From: Cryptomeria japonica
Lineage: Eukaryota; Streptophyta; Pinopsida; Cupressales; Cupressaceae
Length of the DNA stretch: 60,000 nucleotides
Assembly: GCF_030272615.1 (NCBI RefSeq)
Contig: NC_081408.1
Location: 307,029,950-307,089,949, forward strand
Direction of reading: 5' to 3'
In this document: positions 38,333 through 51,046 of the stretch, in pieces
How positions within the stretch are numbered: the stretch's first letter is position 1
How the letters are laid out: every line of letters starts with the position of its first letter
Program-made: the position numbers and the translations under genes
The notes under the pieces: generated by a model
Told to the model about the DNA's origin: nothing
Databases searched by the model: none
The model's input: only the letters and a program-made list of their open reading frames with translations

Positions 38333-41274
38333 ATGGAGGCCTCGTGTTCTTCAGGGAAAAAGAGAATTGCTAAAGGGTCCAAGTCCACATCAAAGAAACC
38401 AAAAACATTAGAGACTCCTCCTGCACGGAGATTGAACCAGGACATGATCGACCAAATGCAAGCACCAGGGCCGAAATCTAAAAGATCAAAACAACATTTG
38501 CCCGTTAGAGATCAACTGGAGGACAAACTTAAGAGGGTCGGAGATGTGTGGACTAAGGTAAGGGGTTACGAACTTTTCCTATTTTATTTCTTGAGATGGA
38601 ATAGGGAAGTTCCAATTTATAACCCGTGGATGAAAAATTTAGGAAAGTTGGTTGTTCCAAATGTGTTTGTAAATATTAGACTGTTGGAAACTTTGGTTAG
38701 GATTTATGATTTTGTAAAGAGGTGCATACAACTTCCAAATGATGATGCATTTATCAGGTTTAACAGAGGCACCATAGACAAAGTTTTTAACCTTGACTTT
38801 AATCCTGATGTGCCCTTATCTTTTGAGAAACTAGAAGAAGAATTTGTGAAAAGGGACACTACTTATAAAGGGTGGAATCTTGCCTTTCATAAGGCTGAGA
38901 AGGGTGTTTTGACTGATGAGGATGGTCCCCCTTTTAGCATGGACATATTCAAGGATTACTTGTAGTATACTTACATGTCATGTGGACAAGTGGGGGGTGT
39001 TGAAGTTCCGGATGTGACCAACATTGGGCCTCTAGTATTAGCAGATAATATACAAATGTATGAACCAAGGCTCTTTAATTATGTTGCATACCTTGCTGAG
39101 AAACTACACAAAGGCTTCTTGGACCTCGGGGACAATAAGGACCCCACATTTCAATTTTATTCATTGTTGATGCACATAATTTTGTTTTATGGAAGACATC
39201 AGGGCATGTGGCCATTGAGTCTACAATTGAACACAATAGACAGGGAAGGAAAACAACAACCTATACAGATGTGGACATCGGTATGGGACTCACGGTATGG
39301 AAGATCAAATTATATTATGTTTGAGGAATGGATTGTAAAACCGTTATATCAACTTTTTGGTGTCTCATGTGGGATCAATTTCACTTGAAATTTGGAAATT
39401 CTTAAGACCTGCTGCCTTTGATGATAGGGGTCTGGTGAACCACAATTGAGGTGATTAGCTAGTGCATAAGGACTTCACTTGTTTTAGAATTTATGGCTTT
39501 GAAGGACACCCTTATTTGCTGCCAAAACTTGTACCAGATAGAATTGCCTATTTGGAAATTGTGAGGCAGTTAAGTGTATCAAATGATAAACATTTTGGAA
39601 GCATGCACAAACAAGTTTTTATGCCTGGAACCCTTAGTTTCAGAGATTTTACTATTGTATCAACCAGGGCCTATAAGGCCATTGATAGAAAGCTAATTGA
39701 AGAATACAATCTATTCAAGTTTACGGCCAGAGCTAATTATGACCTCGAAGGATACATACGCATGTGCAAGAATGGACAGAGCCTAGGAGATTATGTGCAC
39801 ATTCCTGTGGAATTAGAGGACTTGTTTCAAAATATGGAAGAGGAAGAAGCCCAATTGGTTATTGATAATTTGAATAAAGACCTGGAAGAGAAGAGGTTGA
39901 GATTACAAGAAATGGAAGCAGAAGAAGAGGAAGGTGAAGAAGAATCAAAGGATACTGAAACCATATCTAGACAGCAGGCACCTGATATGGTTCAGGAACC
40001 AGACTTGCAGGAACAAGTTATCACCAGGTTAAGTATTCACAGTGATGCTCGGTATGATGCCTATTCGGCTTTTGTTTCAGATGATGTATTTGTTCAGTCT
40101 AAGGAATTTAAATCTTTTCTTTATCATTTCAAAGGCAATAAGTTAAGGGACTCTGTCCCTAATATTACCTCTGAAAATGAAGCAGAGTTATTGAGAAAAC
40201 TTAAGGAAGAGATTGATGCAAAGGTCACAACTATGACCCCTCATAGAGGGAGACAACTTTTAATTGAAGTCAGTGTTATTGGTTTTCCCAGGATGGGACT
40301 TAAGTGCATCTTTCATTTTTGACAATATGTTGAAATCAAAAAATAAAGAGTTCAAATTAGATATCTAAGGAGTTCAAGATATTTTTATTGGTTCGAGATT
40401 TGATCAAGACGAAGAATCTCTATAGTTATGGGCCCTTTGCCCTCCTAACAAAAGACCAAAAACCATTGATGTGGATAAGGCCTTTGGGCACATGATGAAA
40501 TTGAAGTTAGGTGAAGTGGACCCTATTATAACAGTAGATATGGGTATTGATCTTTTGTGGTTTAATAAAGCACAATTGATCAAGGTGATAAAAGAGAGAG
40601 ATCAATATAAAGGTTTGTATGAGGGATTGCTAAGAGGAGGAGGTCAACCACTACTAATGATTCATGATGGATCCCAAATCAAAAACAAATATGAAGAGTT
40701 ATTACAAGAAAATAAGAAGATCCAAAGGCAAATTCAAAGTGTGAGATCAGACACTTCCTCTGTATTGCTAACAAATAGATTTAATAAATTGTTGATACCT
40801 CTGGGAGAATTTTGGATTGTATATCAGAAGAACATGGACACTGCCCTGTCCCATCATCGGATCTACAACAAGTTGGGAACATTCCAACATGATAAGAGGA
40901 TGGTAGGTGCTAATAAAAAACTAATTGAAGAAATAAAAGGTCTTATAGATGCACATGATAGGTTTGGAGAAGAATTGAAGAGTGAATTTGATGAATGTAA
41001 AGAAATAACACAGTATGGTTTTGTAGAGTTGATAGATCGGAATGGAGAAATCAAGGATAAAGACAAGTGGCTCTTAGAATGTCAGACCCTTCTCAATGTT
41101 GCTCTTGACATTGCTCATTCTGATGGTTTGGAATTGACAAGGACTATGGAACAGATGGAAAAGTTCATCACATGGGAGATTGTTATTAGGGACCTGATCC
41201 ATGATGCAGACACCTATAAATCAGAAGAATACTTGAAGCACATTCAGAAATGTGGTGGGGTCCTTGGAGATTAA
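38333..41274 (+). pseudogene. long ORF of unknown function, broken in three places
   Basis: Three reading frames make up one former protein of about 950 residues. The start MEASCSSGKKR lies in good ATG context and has a basic N-terminus (to about residue 65), followed by a globular region (RGYELFLFYFLRWNREVPIY, then YMSCGQVGGVEVPDVTNIGP). A stop interrupts at 38963-38965, a frameshift lies near 39350-39390, and the next frame has stops before 39462. The following section (to 40322) ends in Glu-rich coiled coil (EEEEAQLVIDNLNKDLEEKR). A frameshift near 40270-40320 leads to the last section (40471-41274), again helical and Lys/Glu-rich. No enzyme motif is visible. Its place between low-complexity DNA and an LTR-like 3' region suggests an ORF carried by a retroelement lacking gag-pol, but that is inference. 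Confidence 0.65.
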
Positions 41275-42349
41275 AATTATTTTCAAACACTGTAAGTTGT
41301 TGTTTTCAAGTTCTTTTATGTAATGTGTCTGGTAGTTAAGTTAGTTTTAGTCTATTAGGATAGTTTTTAGGTAGTTAGTTTTTTGTCAGTTTTAATTTGA
41401 ATGAATGGGTATGTCCTTTCATCTTCAAACTGAATCCTCATCTATATATAGAGGATCTTTTCGGAAAAACATATGACATAAGTTCTTTATAGTTTTTATC
41501 AAGACAATCTTTCATGCTTTTCTTATGAACTCGTTGTCTGGAACTATCAAGTTGGTGGATGATACATGCTGAAATCAACTGGTTTAAGTATTATATTTTC
41601 AATATAAAGATTTAAGTGTTTTTATTTCATTATGGTATCTATCTTTCAATTGAATTGATTAGTTCCTTAGATAAATCTATTTACCTAGATTGTTTCATTG
41701 TGCAGTCTTATGTTGTTGTGATTAAGATTGAATTTTAGTTGGAATATCAATTTGGAGGATTGGTTGACAAACTTCAAATTGTCTTATTGGTCTTTCACAA
41801 CAAGGTTAAATTCAGTAAGACTAACTGGATGTTATATTTTTATTACAACTCATATAGAAGCCTTTGAAATGATGGTCTTGTTTCATTAACAAGTTATTAA
41901 AACTGTCTCTAAGGTTATAGGTGAATATCTTATTTGAAATGGTATGAAATCAGTAAGGAATTAAGGCACTGGTCTTTAGTTGATTTTATATATTTGAATC
42001 AATTATTTTCAGAGTGAGATTCATTAAGGAAATATATTTCTTAATCATACAATTATCATTTTATAAACATTCATTTACAAGTAACTGTTACAGTTTTCAG
42101 ATAATAAAATCAGGTTCAAGAACAATTGCCATCTTGGAGCTATAAGGTTTTCTAAATTCGTTATAGAAAGTTTCACACCAACAGAGTGGATTGGGTGATA
42201 AGATTTACCCGCCTAGGTTGAGTGAAGCCTAAGTGTAGGGGAATTTGGTCTACAACCATTCCCGTTTGTTGGCCAAGACTGATTGAGAGATCATTAGGAG
42301 AAGTGGCAATACTCTATGATTTCCAATCTGTGGTTTTGGGAACCAACAC
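41275..42349 (+). repeat. LTR-like 3' region after the long ORF
   Basis: Non-coding. A TATA box TCTATATATAGAGG at 41441 sits about 900 bp before GGGAACCAACA at 42339-42349, which has the CAACA form of an LTR end. A candidate start TGTAAGTTG lies at 41291. No matching second copy upstream of 38333 was found, so LTR status is unconfirmed. Confidence 0.4.
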
Positions 42350-43165
42350 ATCCCATGCTTTATAAGATACATATATTCACATGTATGATCCTTATTCAAA
42401 TCATACCTTAAATATATTCATGTATTTATATGTACTTCTTTATTGGTATGATCCAAGATTTGTGTCTGATTGATATCTTATGTGTATTCATGTGTCTTGT
42501 GCACTATATGTGTCAAAGGTATATTTCATACTTTATGTAAATACTTAATCCTTTATGGGGTTGAGTCGTATTGTTGTGCTTTCATCTTGATTAATTCATG
42601 GATGTATGGTCCTCCCTAATGCATACTCGTGTTGTTGTGCAATTATTTGAGTTTGCATGGGTATGCTAGGTATCATGTCACCTTGATTTTTTCAAGATCA
42701 ACTTGAATGGGAGAGTGGTTGATAATGTAACTAAATTTGCATGGTGCCAAATTTTCATTTGTTGAGGTTGGTTTGCAGCTTGTGTTGGCATAGCTCCCCA
42801 ACTCACTTAAAATATTGAATCCTTTAATTGGACAACAACATGTATAGTTGATTGTCAACACTTTTGGAAGTTGGAGGGTCTTATTCAACTTTGTAATGCA
42901 ATAAATTCTAATATTGGAGCTTGTGTAAAGTAATGTCTTATTCAATTGGAAGGTCTTATTCAGTTTTGTAATCCAATCAACTCTGATGTTCAACTTTTAG
43001 AGTAACATCCCATACAACTGCAGCACTTCAGCATTAGATGAGTTGTCAATTACAATACTACTGGCTGGAGTATTGGAATGGCTTGCAGTGAAATTATATT
43101 TTCTGAGTTTGTTTTTCATTGTATTTCATTCTTAATTGGTTTGATAACTTGTTATATGTCTACAG
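42350..43165. other. intergenic DNA with short degenerate repeats
   Basis: 42360-42560 repeats the TTCATGTATTTATATGTA type of sequence seen at 36-37.2 kb. Further on, TTGGAAGNTGGAGGGTCTTATTCA occurs in two forms near 42865-42890 and 42940-42965. No gene. Confidence 0.45.
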
Positions 43166-43166
43166 A

Positions 43167-43498
43167 ATGTTGTGCCAACAAATTTGATTGATAAAGAGGG
43201 AGAAGTCGGGCCAGTGGAAATTCAAAGAAATGAGTCTGAAATTGCTGGAATTGAGCAGCTCTTGAAAAATAAAACACTCTCGAGGTGGGCAATTATTTTG
43301 AATACAATGTTTACTATTTTAAGTTTGTTTTATTCCAATAGATCTTTGTACAGTTCATTCTTTTCTATCTTCCATTATCATGCTTATTTGATAACTTTGG
43401 ATGTACCTGTCGTGGGAGGGAGATTTATGCTAGTAGACATGGTTGGATCTGAGAATATTGATCAATCTATCTTTGTTGGGTTTGAGGCAAAACTTCAG
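43167..43498 (+). pseudogene. kinesin motor-domain fragment
   Basis: Two exon-like pieces. The first (about 43167-43281) ends GIEQLLKNKTLSR just before a GTGGGC donor. The second (about 43395-43498) reads LDVPVVGGRFMLVDMVGSEN, then IDQSIFVGFEAKLQ, before GTATTC. LVDMVGSEN is the kinesin switch II signature (usually LVDLAGSE or LVDMAGSE). The surrounding residues resemble plant kinesins of the KIN-10 type, though the subfamily is uncertain. The part that binds ATP upstream and the rest of the motor downstream are absent. Changes such as A to V in the signature and loss of the Gly-Gln-Thr-Gly stretch after it suggest a pseudogene, but a distant exon of a real gene with long introns cannot be excluded. 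Confidence 0.6.
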
Positions 43499-45032
43499 GT
43501 ATTCCTTTTCCTTATTATTGTCATTCATTGTGCACAACATTTATATATACAAGGTCAGACTGCAAGTATCCATTTTATAATTCTGAGATTTATAACGCAA
43601 GCATATCACACACAAAAAATCCAAATGAATGTTACTAAATAGAGAATTCCAAACCACAATATTAGAATTGCATCTCCTCCAAAATGGTATTGCTCTAAAC
43701 TTAATATTGCTCGTACATGTAACTTTCCTCTCCTCATTTGGTGAACGCTTTAAATTCCTTTTGAAAGATGTCATGCACTATATATACATATTTCTTTAGT
43801 TAATAATTGCAAACTTTATAGAGAAAATGCATATAATTTTATTTATTTCTAGTGTTTGGTATCACTTTTCTTTGGCAATCATCAAGGAAAGATTAATGTT
43901 TTAAGGTTTTGAATCACTATTTTTGGCAAACATCGGGATAAGTTTATTAGTTTCTAAGGTTTAGATCACTTTGCTTGGTCAATCACAAGGATATTTTGTT
44001 ATTAGATTGGAGAAAAGTTAAAATATATATACAACTAATTATTTATATATTGTACATGATCTTTTGTTTCCCTAGCATGAAAGATAACAAGAATTCCTTG
44101 TATTTTTTTATCATTTGAATTCATTATCGACTTTACAACTAAATCTAGCCTAAAGTTAAACTCTCATAACTATTTGGGTTGTTAAGATGTTTTTATATTT
44201 TCACTACTTGTGTTATACAATTGGGAATTATGACCTTCACATTCACAATTCATGGCCAACATGTGCCTTAATCAATACTCAAATTATTCATATGCAAACC
44301 CAAATCATATAAATAATAAATGTCAAATTGACCTGAACAAATGAATGGAGTCACCTACTCAGTGTCTCCTACTCCCTAATAGATAATGGGAGATCAATTA
44401 CACAATCTATAATATGCAACAAACTGCTACAAACCTTACAAAATGAATCATTAGCTCACTACATCATGGCCATGGACATTGGAGGATCCTCTTAGAATGG
44501 TTTAATCTTCTTAAATTCTATTCCATAGTTGAACTATAAGCTTTAGTAAACACTCTTGTTCAAGAACTCCAACACCATGACTTGACCAAAGGTAACTTAG
44601 GTAACTTTGTCAATCACAAACATTTAATGAAATTATAGAAGTCCTTAACACCCAAGGCTGATCAAAAACATGAATAGATTCTTCAAGATTTTCACCATGG
44701 TTGTATATCCTAAATTACCATACGAAGTTAGATCTATCTCCCCTTAGAACAAAAATGCAACACTTTCCCACTCTTACATAGAAAACTATTTCAACTCTAA
44801 CTCTCATGCGCAAGCTTCTATCATGTCCCCGACATGACAACCAGACTCACACCATCTCTAATAAGGAAAAATTCTCTTGTTTCAAGACTTCACAATTTTC
44901 TATAACTCAAATCGTGCCAAAACATCAATCTGGCCCTTTGTTAATGCAAAGAATGATATATACATAGCAATCAAGGTATATATCATTGTCTTTGAGGAGT
45001 GGTCATATTATCAACTAAGGCAGAAACCTTAT
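43499..45032. other. intergenic or intronic DNA
   Basis: AT-rich. A loosely repeated block at about 43860-44010 (TTTGGCAATCATCAAGGAAA / TTTTTGGCAAACATCGGGAT / CTTGGTCAATCACAAGGATA) has a period of about 65 bp. No coding signal. It could be an intron of the kinesin locus interrupted by the Tat element at 45033. Confidence 0.45.
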
Positions 45033-46335
45033 TGTAGACACCTTAAAGTAATTATTTTTAATTACTTTTAATTCCTCACATAATTAATTAATTAATTATG
45101 TTAATTCAAATTCTCCTCAATATTAATTAAATATAATTAATATTGTCACTATAGTATGTGACTGATTTATTTAATAAATCAATCCCTTTCTTTATTCTTC
45201 TAAAAAATTAAATCCTCACAAATCTTCCTCTTGGCTAATTAATTTCAATTAATTGGTTAACCTACATGCTTCCTACAAACCATCTTCTTAATTCATCATT
45301 AACCTAATAAAGTCTTCTAGAAACTCCCTAAACTCACTTAACCTTATTCTTCTAATTTTTAATTCCCTCCACTCATTCTCTCTCCTAGTCAAATCCTTCT
45401 ACAAATCCTAATCCCACCTAGCATATCCTCTAATCCCCCTCCTAATGAGTTTCTAATGGCTAATCATCATGATTAGCCACGAAGTCAACTCCTTTTCCCT
45501 TCCATCCAACCACTAGCTTTTAATGCTCTTTTCCTAGGTGAATGTGAGATCTTCAAAATCTCACAATCCTCTAGGCATCTCCTCTCCCAAGGAATTTTTA
45601 ATTCCTTCTTATTCCTCCAATCCCCATGATTATCCCTTTTTAAAGAAATTTAAATTTCTCCTCCCCATTCTTCAAGGAATGTCACATCCCTTGCTCCTCT
45701 CAAGGCACATTGGGAAGTCTTCCCAATGCACTTTGCTCTTCTCAAGGTACCTTGGGAAGTATTCCCAATGTACCTTGAGGAGTGTAGAGACAAGAAATGC
45801 CTTTAAGACATATCTCTTGGTCTCCACACCCTCTCTTGGGCCTTGTGTGAGCTCACAAGAAATCCTAGCCCTTCATCTTGAATCCATCCTAGCCATCCAT
45901 TCTTCCTCTCCTCTTCCTATAAATTGAGGACTCCATCCCTCCATTCTTCATCTCCAAGTTCAGTAATCTTATGCAGCCCTTTTGAGCCTAGAAAAATCAT
46001 TTTAGCATCCTTATCATGTCAAAATCATCCTACATCCACACTTAATCATCTTATTTCCATCATCTTCCAAATCCATTCCATTTGTGCACAACATTGGAGA
46101 GCCATCCACATCAAGCAAGCAAGAGGAGCACATCAAGTGGAGCATCATCCAAGGGCACCTTCACTTCATCAAGATCCATCCGAAGGAGAAGATAAAAGGA
46201 TCGTGTGAGGTATATACATTTTCATTATTCATGTTTTCATGCATTTCAAATTATGTCTTTGATTTCATATACTTCCATGTTTGATTTGCATGCTTATTAA
46301 CTAATCCCACCTCACGGGTCTTTTTCCCCTCTTCA
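45033..46335 (+). repeat. 5' LTR of the Tat element (visible matching part)
   Basis: TGTAGACACC start. This stretch matches 58697-60000 with an offset of 13,664-13,665 bp. Only the first 1.3 kb can be matched; the true LTR end lies further right, probably between 46.4 and 48.1 kb. Short frames inside (45538-45927, 45924-46208) recur in the 3' LTR and are not genes. Confidence 0.9.
45918..45924 (+). promoter_or_regulatory. TATA box of the Tat 5' LTR
   Basis: TATAAAT in CTCTTCCTATAAATTGAGGA. The same sequence is at 59583 in the 3' LTR. Transcription would start roughly 30 bp downstream. Confidence 0.65.
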
Positions 46336-46700
46336 TTTTGGCCCACCTGATGGGACCCACGTCCCTAATAACTAATGTTTTTTATGAGTTTTTGTGAGTT
46401 GTGAGACGCAGGTTCCGGAATAGTGCGACTGTAGCAAAAAAAAAAAAAAAATCTTTGGTGGCTCTGTATTTCAGCGTGAGCACTCTGCACATTCTCCCAT
46501 CTCCTCCTCATTCTTCTTCTTCTAACTATCTTTTTTTTTTTTTTTTCTGTTCCTGTTTCAGCATGACAGCTTTGCGATTAGCGCAAGCGTTTTTGTTTAA
46601 TTTTAATAATCTGTCTGACCACAAGAATTAATTAAAAATTCTGTTTCTTTTCTATTTCTGCGCAATCCTTATTTCTGTTTCTTTTCTTTTTTTGATTTTT

Positions 46701-46804
46701 AGGCACTTAGGCTTAATTAGGGGGATAAATGAATCATTGTCTTTTTTGTTTATGGAAAGTGTGAAAGTAGGAGAATATGCTCGTCTATCTAGACAATCAG
46801 AAAT
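46701..46804 (+). repeat. internal duplication, copy 1
   Basis: Runs from AGGCACTTAGG to CAGAAATC and resembles 47369-47476 at roughly three bases in four. Shared landmarks are CATTGTCTT, GTAGGAGA, TATGCT and CGTCTA. Confidence 0.7.
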
Positions 46805-47368
46805 CTATTTGTTTAGCGTGACTGTCTGCTATGTTGTCTACTTTATCTTCACTCCATTTTCCTCCAAACTTCACTAGATCCCCCGCATTGCCATTTTGCA
46901 CATTTCCTTCCTTGGGGGCCTTATCCCAAAATCCACTTTTTGAAGCCCAAAATCCCACATTCCTCTATTTTTAGGGTTTGTCATAACTCCTTCCCCTTTT
47001 ATCCAATCACCTCCAAATTTTCCCATATTGTCCATCTCCAACTTTTGCTTCTTTGTGCCTCTTGGACAAATTTTTCCATTCCTTCATCTCTCCTCCAAAA
47101 TCCCCATTTTTTGCTTGCTTATCCCTTGGAAAGTAGCAAACACCTAGTCAAACACCATTTACCCATCAAATTTTCCTCCAAATCCACATTTGTCAAATTT
47201 ATTCATGTTTTTCTACTTATTCCCAAAAATTCAAAAAAATTAATATTTTTGTCATTTTGTTGTCTTTTGCAGGACGCTTGTTGAAGACTCCATTTTTCAA
47301 ACTACTAATCAAGGTGTTTTGTAGGTTGCCTAAGAAATCCGACCAAACATTGTGCATTTATTTAAATT

Positions 47369-47476
47369 AGGCACCTAGATATTAATTAAAATGGAATGAA
47401 CCATTGTCTTATGTGTCTTTAAGAAAAGCGTAAAGGTAGGAGAGTATGCTCTCGTCTAGCTAGACGATCAAAAATC
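47369..47476 (+). repeat. internal duplication, copy 2
   Basis: Diverged copy of 46701-46804, from AGGCACCTAGA to CAAAAATC, about 670 bp downstream. Confidence 0.7.
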
Positions 47477-49072
47477 CAGACCCTCCAACCTTTTCTTGTT
47501 TGATTGCATGTTTACCTCTAGTGGGTCTGCCCTCCCAACTTTCTCTTTGAGAAGGTAAGAGGGGAACGACCCAAGTGAGTACACCCGAACCTGGGGTTCC
47601 CAACTTACTATAATAAATAGGCCATTGACTACGAAAGGGTCAATGGTTGGGGCTATATGAGAGTTCACTCTCACATTGGGTTCTTAGTAGGATCCTAGAG
47701 ATTTCAATCACGCTTGCGTGACTACTAAGTTCTTGGTGCTTCGTTGGGCTATAGGCCTCAATTGTGCTTGCGCAACTTCGAAGGGTAGCTCCTAATGGGA
47801 AGACTTACTAAACACCTTGTTCATAGTGGCCAAAAACCTTCTAGTCATTGGTGCAGGAAGTCGGACCTCTAAAGCCGCCCATATTTTTACGGCCCTTAGT
47901 AGAGACACAAAGTTCGCCATGAGGAGTTTTCATGGGAATTGATGCTTGGTTGCCCCGAGAAGTGAGTGTCATGGAGGGGAGCCAGTGGGGTCAAGCATCT
48001 AAGTGTCTGCTCTGGGTGAGCGTAGCCGGGAAACCGATTGGGATCTAATGACTATTATCCTTGCCAACCTTAAGAATGTTGTATATGAGCATGAGTGTCT
48101 TTGAGATAATATGCATTTGATCATTGTGTTTGTTTTGTTTGATACATACTTGCCAAGAGAAGACTAAAAACATATCACTATCCCCAAACACTTTGCAAAA
48201 AGACTTATCAAGACACAAACAATTGTCCAAGTCATTACCCACACAAAGTCCAAAATTGTGTCAAAACTCTGTTCATCCCATGTTTCATAAGCCCAAGAGA
48301 GAAGCTAAGAGTCCATCCTCTCCATCAACATTCAAGATTGTTCTATGAAACACCAACTATTGTCCAAACCAAGGTGGTCATGTCCCTTCATATAACTTGT
48401 CATTCGAATCTATCCTCCATTGAGTCATGTTCATACCAAGAACAACCTAGTCATCAAGTTTCTTCTAAGCCATCACTATCATACCTCCTCCATCAATCAT
48501 CCTCAAATTTCCTAAGGACTTAGCACATTAAATCAATCTCCCACAGTTATCAAATCAATTATCAAAATTCAAATCCAATCATCCTCTAATCCAATTTAAC
48601 CTCGTGTTAAGGTTACATGCCTTGTGAAATTCCATTTAGACCTCATCATTAATCAATTGGCTCTTGTGCTTGAAGGGGAATTATCTCCAAGTACCTTTTG
48701 CCTAATCCTTTTGAGTCGATCAAGACTCTTAACTCACGTCTTTACTTTGCTTAGGGTCATTAGTCAACCCTTGGTATAAGAAAGGTTTTTTAATCATCAA
48801 ATCCAAGGTCTAAATTCTACACAACTTGGCCATCACCTTACTTGTGGTTGCATCCACCACCTAAAATCCTCATCCAAGGACTAAGGTGTCAAATCCTAAT
48901 CAAATCCGGGCTCTAATCCGAGAACCATACCAATCAACAAAATCCCTTGTCATAAAAGACAAAATCCAAAATTCCACAAATATCTTGCTAAGTCCTTTCA
49001 TCACAAATTTCCCCCTCCAAACTTTTCCAAGGTTAAATGTGTATGGTTACAACTTGATCCCAAAAGAGAAAG

Positions 49073-50998
49073 ATGGCTGAACAACAATATGGCATGCCAG
49101 ACATTAGTGCCCTGTATGAAGATCCCACACAAGATCCTACACAAAGTGGGCAACCTAGCAATCAAGATCAAAGCCAAAATCCTAGCATGGTTAGCCAAGA
49201 TGAACTCTCTCCAGAAGTGCAAACTTTCCTAGCAGATTCTTATAACCAAGAGATGATGGAAAAGTTTATTCAACACAATCCCATTGCACTTCTAAAAACT
49301 CTCCTTGAAAATGGAGCTCAAATTCTGCCTAAATTTAATAGATCCGCTCTCGCCCAACAGCCACAAGGAGACCTCACTCCCACACAAAGTGCTACACCTA
49401 TTATTCAAACTCAATCAATCGCAGCCCCATCAATCATCCAAGCTCAATCAATGCCACCCGCAGCACTTCCCACCGTGGTCTCCATCCCATCTTCTTCCTC
49501 CTTAACATCTATACCACTATCAAATCCAATCTGATCTATTCTCCAACACACTTCTCTACCACCTCCTTCCATTCAACCACATATTTCTATTCCACAAACT
49601 TCCCTTCCTGCCAACAATGTCACAAATTTCATTTGGGCCGTACTCAATCTCATCACAACAGTTTGCGGACCGCAACCAACTATCACACAAATCCCTATGA
49701 TATCGGTCCTCACATCCCACATTCCCACCTCCTCATCATATCAATGCATTGGTGGTGGTGCACCTTCTTTGGCTCACCCAATTCTTGGGGCAAATACAAT
49801 TCATCATTATCAAAGTCCACAACAAGACCTCATCAAGGAAATTCAAGACATGAAAAATATCATCAAGGTCATGAAACAAAGGACTAATAAAAGGAAAACT
49901 TACTCGTTCAAAGAGTTTTGCCCTTGTCCTTACGACCCGTCTATATCAGTTGCACCCTATCCCCCAGGATTTGAGATCCCCAAATTCACCAAGTATGAAG
50001 GCAAAAAAGACCCCCACAACCATGTCCGAGAATTCCACATCTTATGCCAAGAAGTCTCCTATAGTGACCTTTATCTTCGCAGACTCTTTCCCAAGAGTCT
50101 CACGGGATACGCCTTGGCATGGTTCTCATCTCTACCGCAAGGTTCCATTGTCTCCTTTCTAGACTTGGCAAAAAAATTTGTGGCCCACTATGCTTACAAC
50201 ATGGTTAATGATGTTTCTATGATGGACCTATGCAATACAAAACAAAGGCCTGGAGAAACCTTTGCCAATTTCCTACAAAGATGGCGACATCTTATCAAAA
50301 GATTCCAGTGGGACATGTCAGAACAACATCAAATTGAGCTATTTCAAAAGAACTTGGTGCCTGAACTTTTGAGACCCTTAATATCCCAATGTATCAAATC
50401 CTTCCAAAAATTGACCGATAAGGGCCTCGCCCTTGAACGTGTCTTGTTGGAGGAAGGAACCTTGAAACATTACCATAAATTGACACAAAGTTATTTCTCT
50501 TATCATAACGACAAGCCAAAATTCTGGTCTAAGAACAAAAACGTGGTCAATGATGGTGTAACTGATGCAAGGTGGGTCCAAACCGTGGCTGCTCCCCCAA
50601 AATCCACCACCAATAATCATCAATTCAATAATAAAAACAATCAAAATCAATACCAAAAACCTCACAACAATGTCTCAATCCAAGGATGACCACCCCGATC
50701 GAATAACAAGACCCCAAGAGACTTCACTAATCTTGCTGAGCCTATTGAAATGGTGTTTCAAAAACTTGTCCAAACAAGTGTAGTGGTTTTTCCAATCACT
50801 CGCCCGTTTGACCCCAATCAACCTAAACCAAGATGGTATAATGAAAATGAGTATTCTGAATACCATCGAATCAAGGGACATGATACACGAAAGTATATGA
50901 AACTAAAGATCTACATACAAGATCTCATTGATAGAGGTGAGATTGAAGTAGCAAATGCAAAACCTAGTAATAACAATGACAAACTCAAAATGTACTAG
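49073..50998 (+). pseudogene. Tat gag, interrupted by stops
   Basis: Structural protein forming the virus-like particle. The frame starts MAEQQYGMPDISALYEDPTQ and has a Gln/Ser/Pro-rich N-terminal part, stop at 49532. The gag core (PGFEIPKFTKYEGKKDPHNH, YALAWFSSLPQGSI, RPGETFANFLQRWR) lies in 49930-50450. An Asn/Gln-rich linker is cut by TGA at 50687 (a CGA-to-TGA change is likely). The C-terminal knuckle region reads YSEYHRIKGHDTRKYMKLK, in which both expected Cys are lost (Ser and Tyr). A TAG at 50996 then interrupts the frame that leads into protease. All parts lie in the same frame, so the ancestral gag and pol were one ORF. Confidence 0.85.
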
Positions 50999-51046
50999 GA
51001 ACCCTTCCCGAAGCATGATAAAGGAAAAGGCTCATCATCTAACGCA

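Larger units (their letters stand above)
46336..49072 (+). other. rest of 5' LTR and leader of the Tat element
   Basis: Non-coding. It holds an A17 run at 46436, T-rich stretches, and a diverged internal duplication (46701-46804 and 47369-47476). GC-richer leader sequence with TCACGCTTGCGTGA and GTGCTTGCGC-type motifs lies near 47710-47780. The LTR end and primer-binding site could not be assigned with confidence. Confidence 0.55.

Noticed and set aside
45538-46284. Proline/serine-rich frames, also seen at 59203-59949
   Set aside because: They lie within the LTRs, overlap the TATA box and leader region, and have no recognisable domain.
46401-46631. Short hydrophobic frame with a Lys run
   Set aside because: It spans an A17 homopolymer and T-rich DNA in the LTR or leader.
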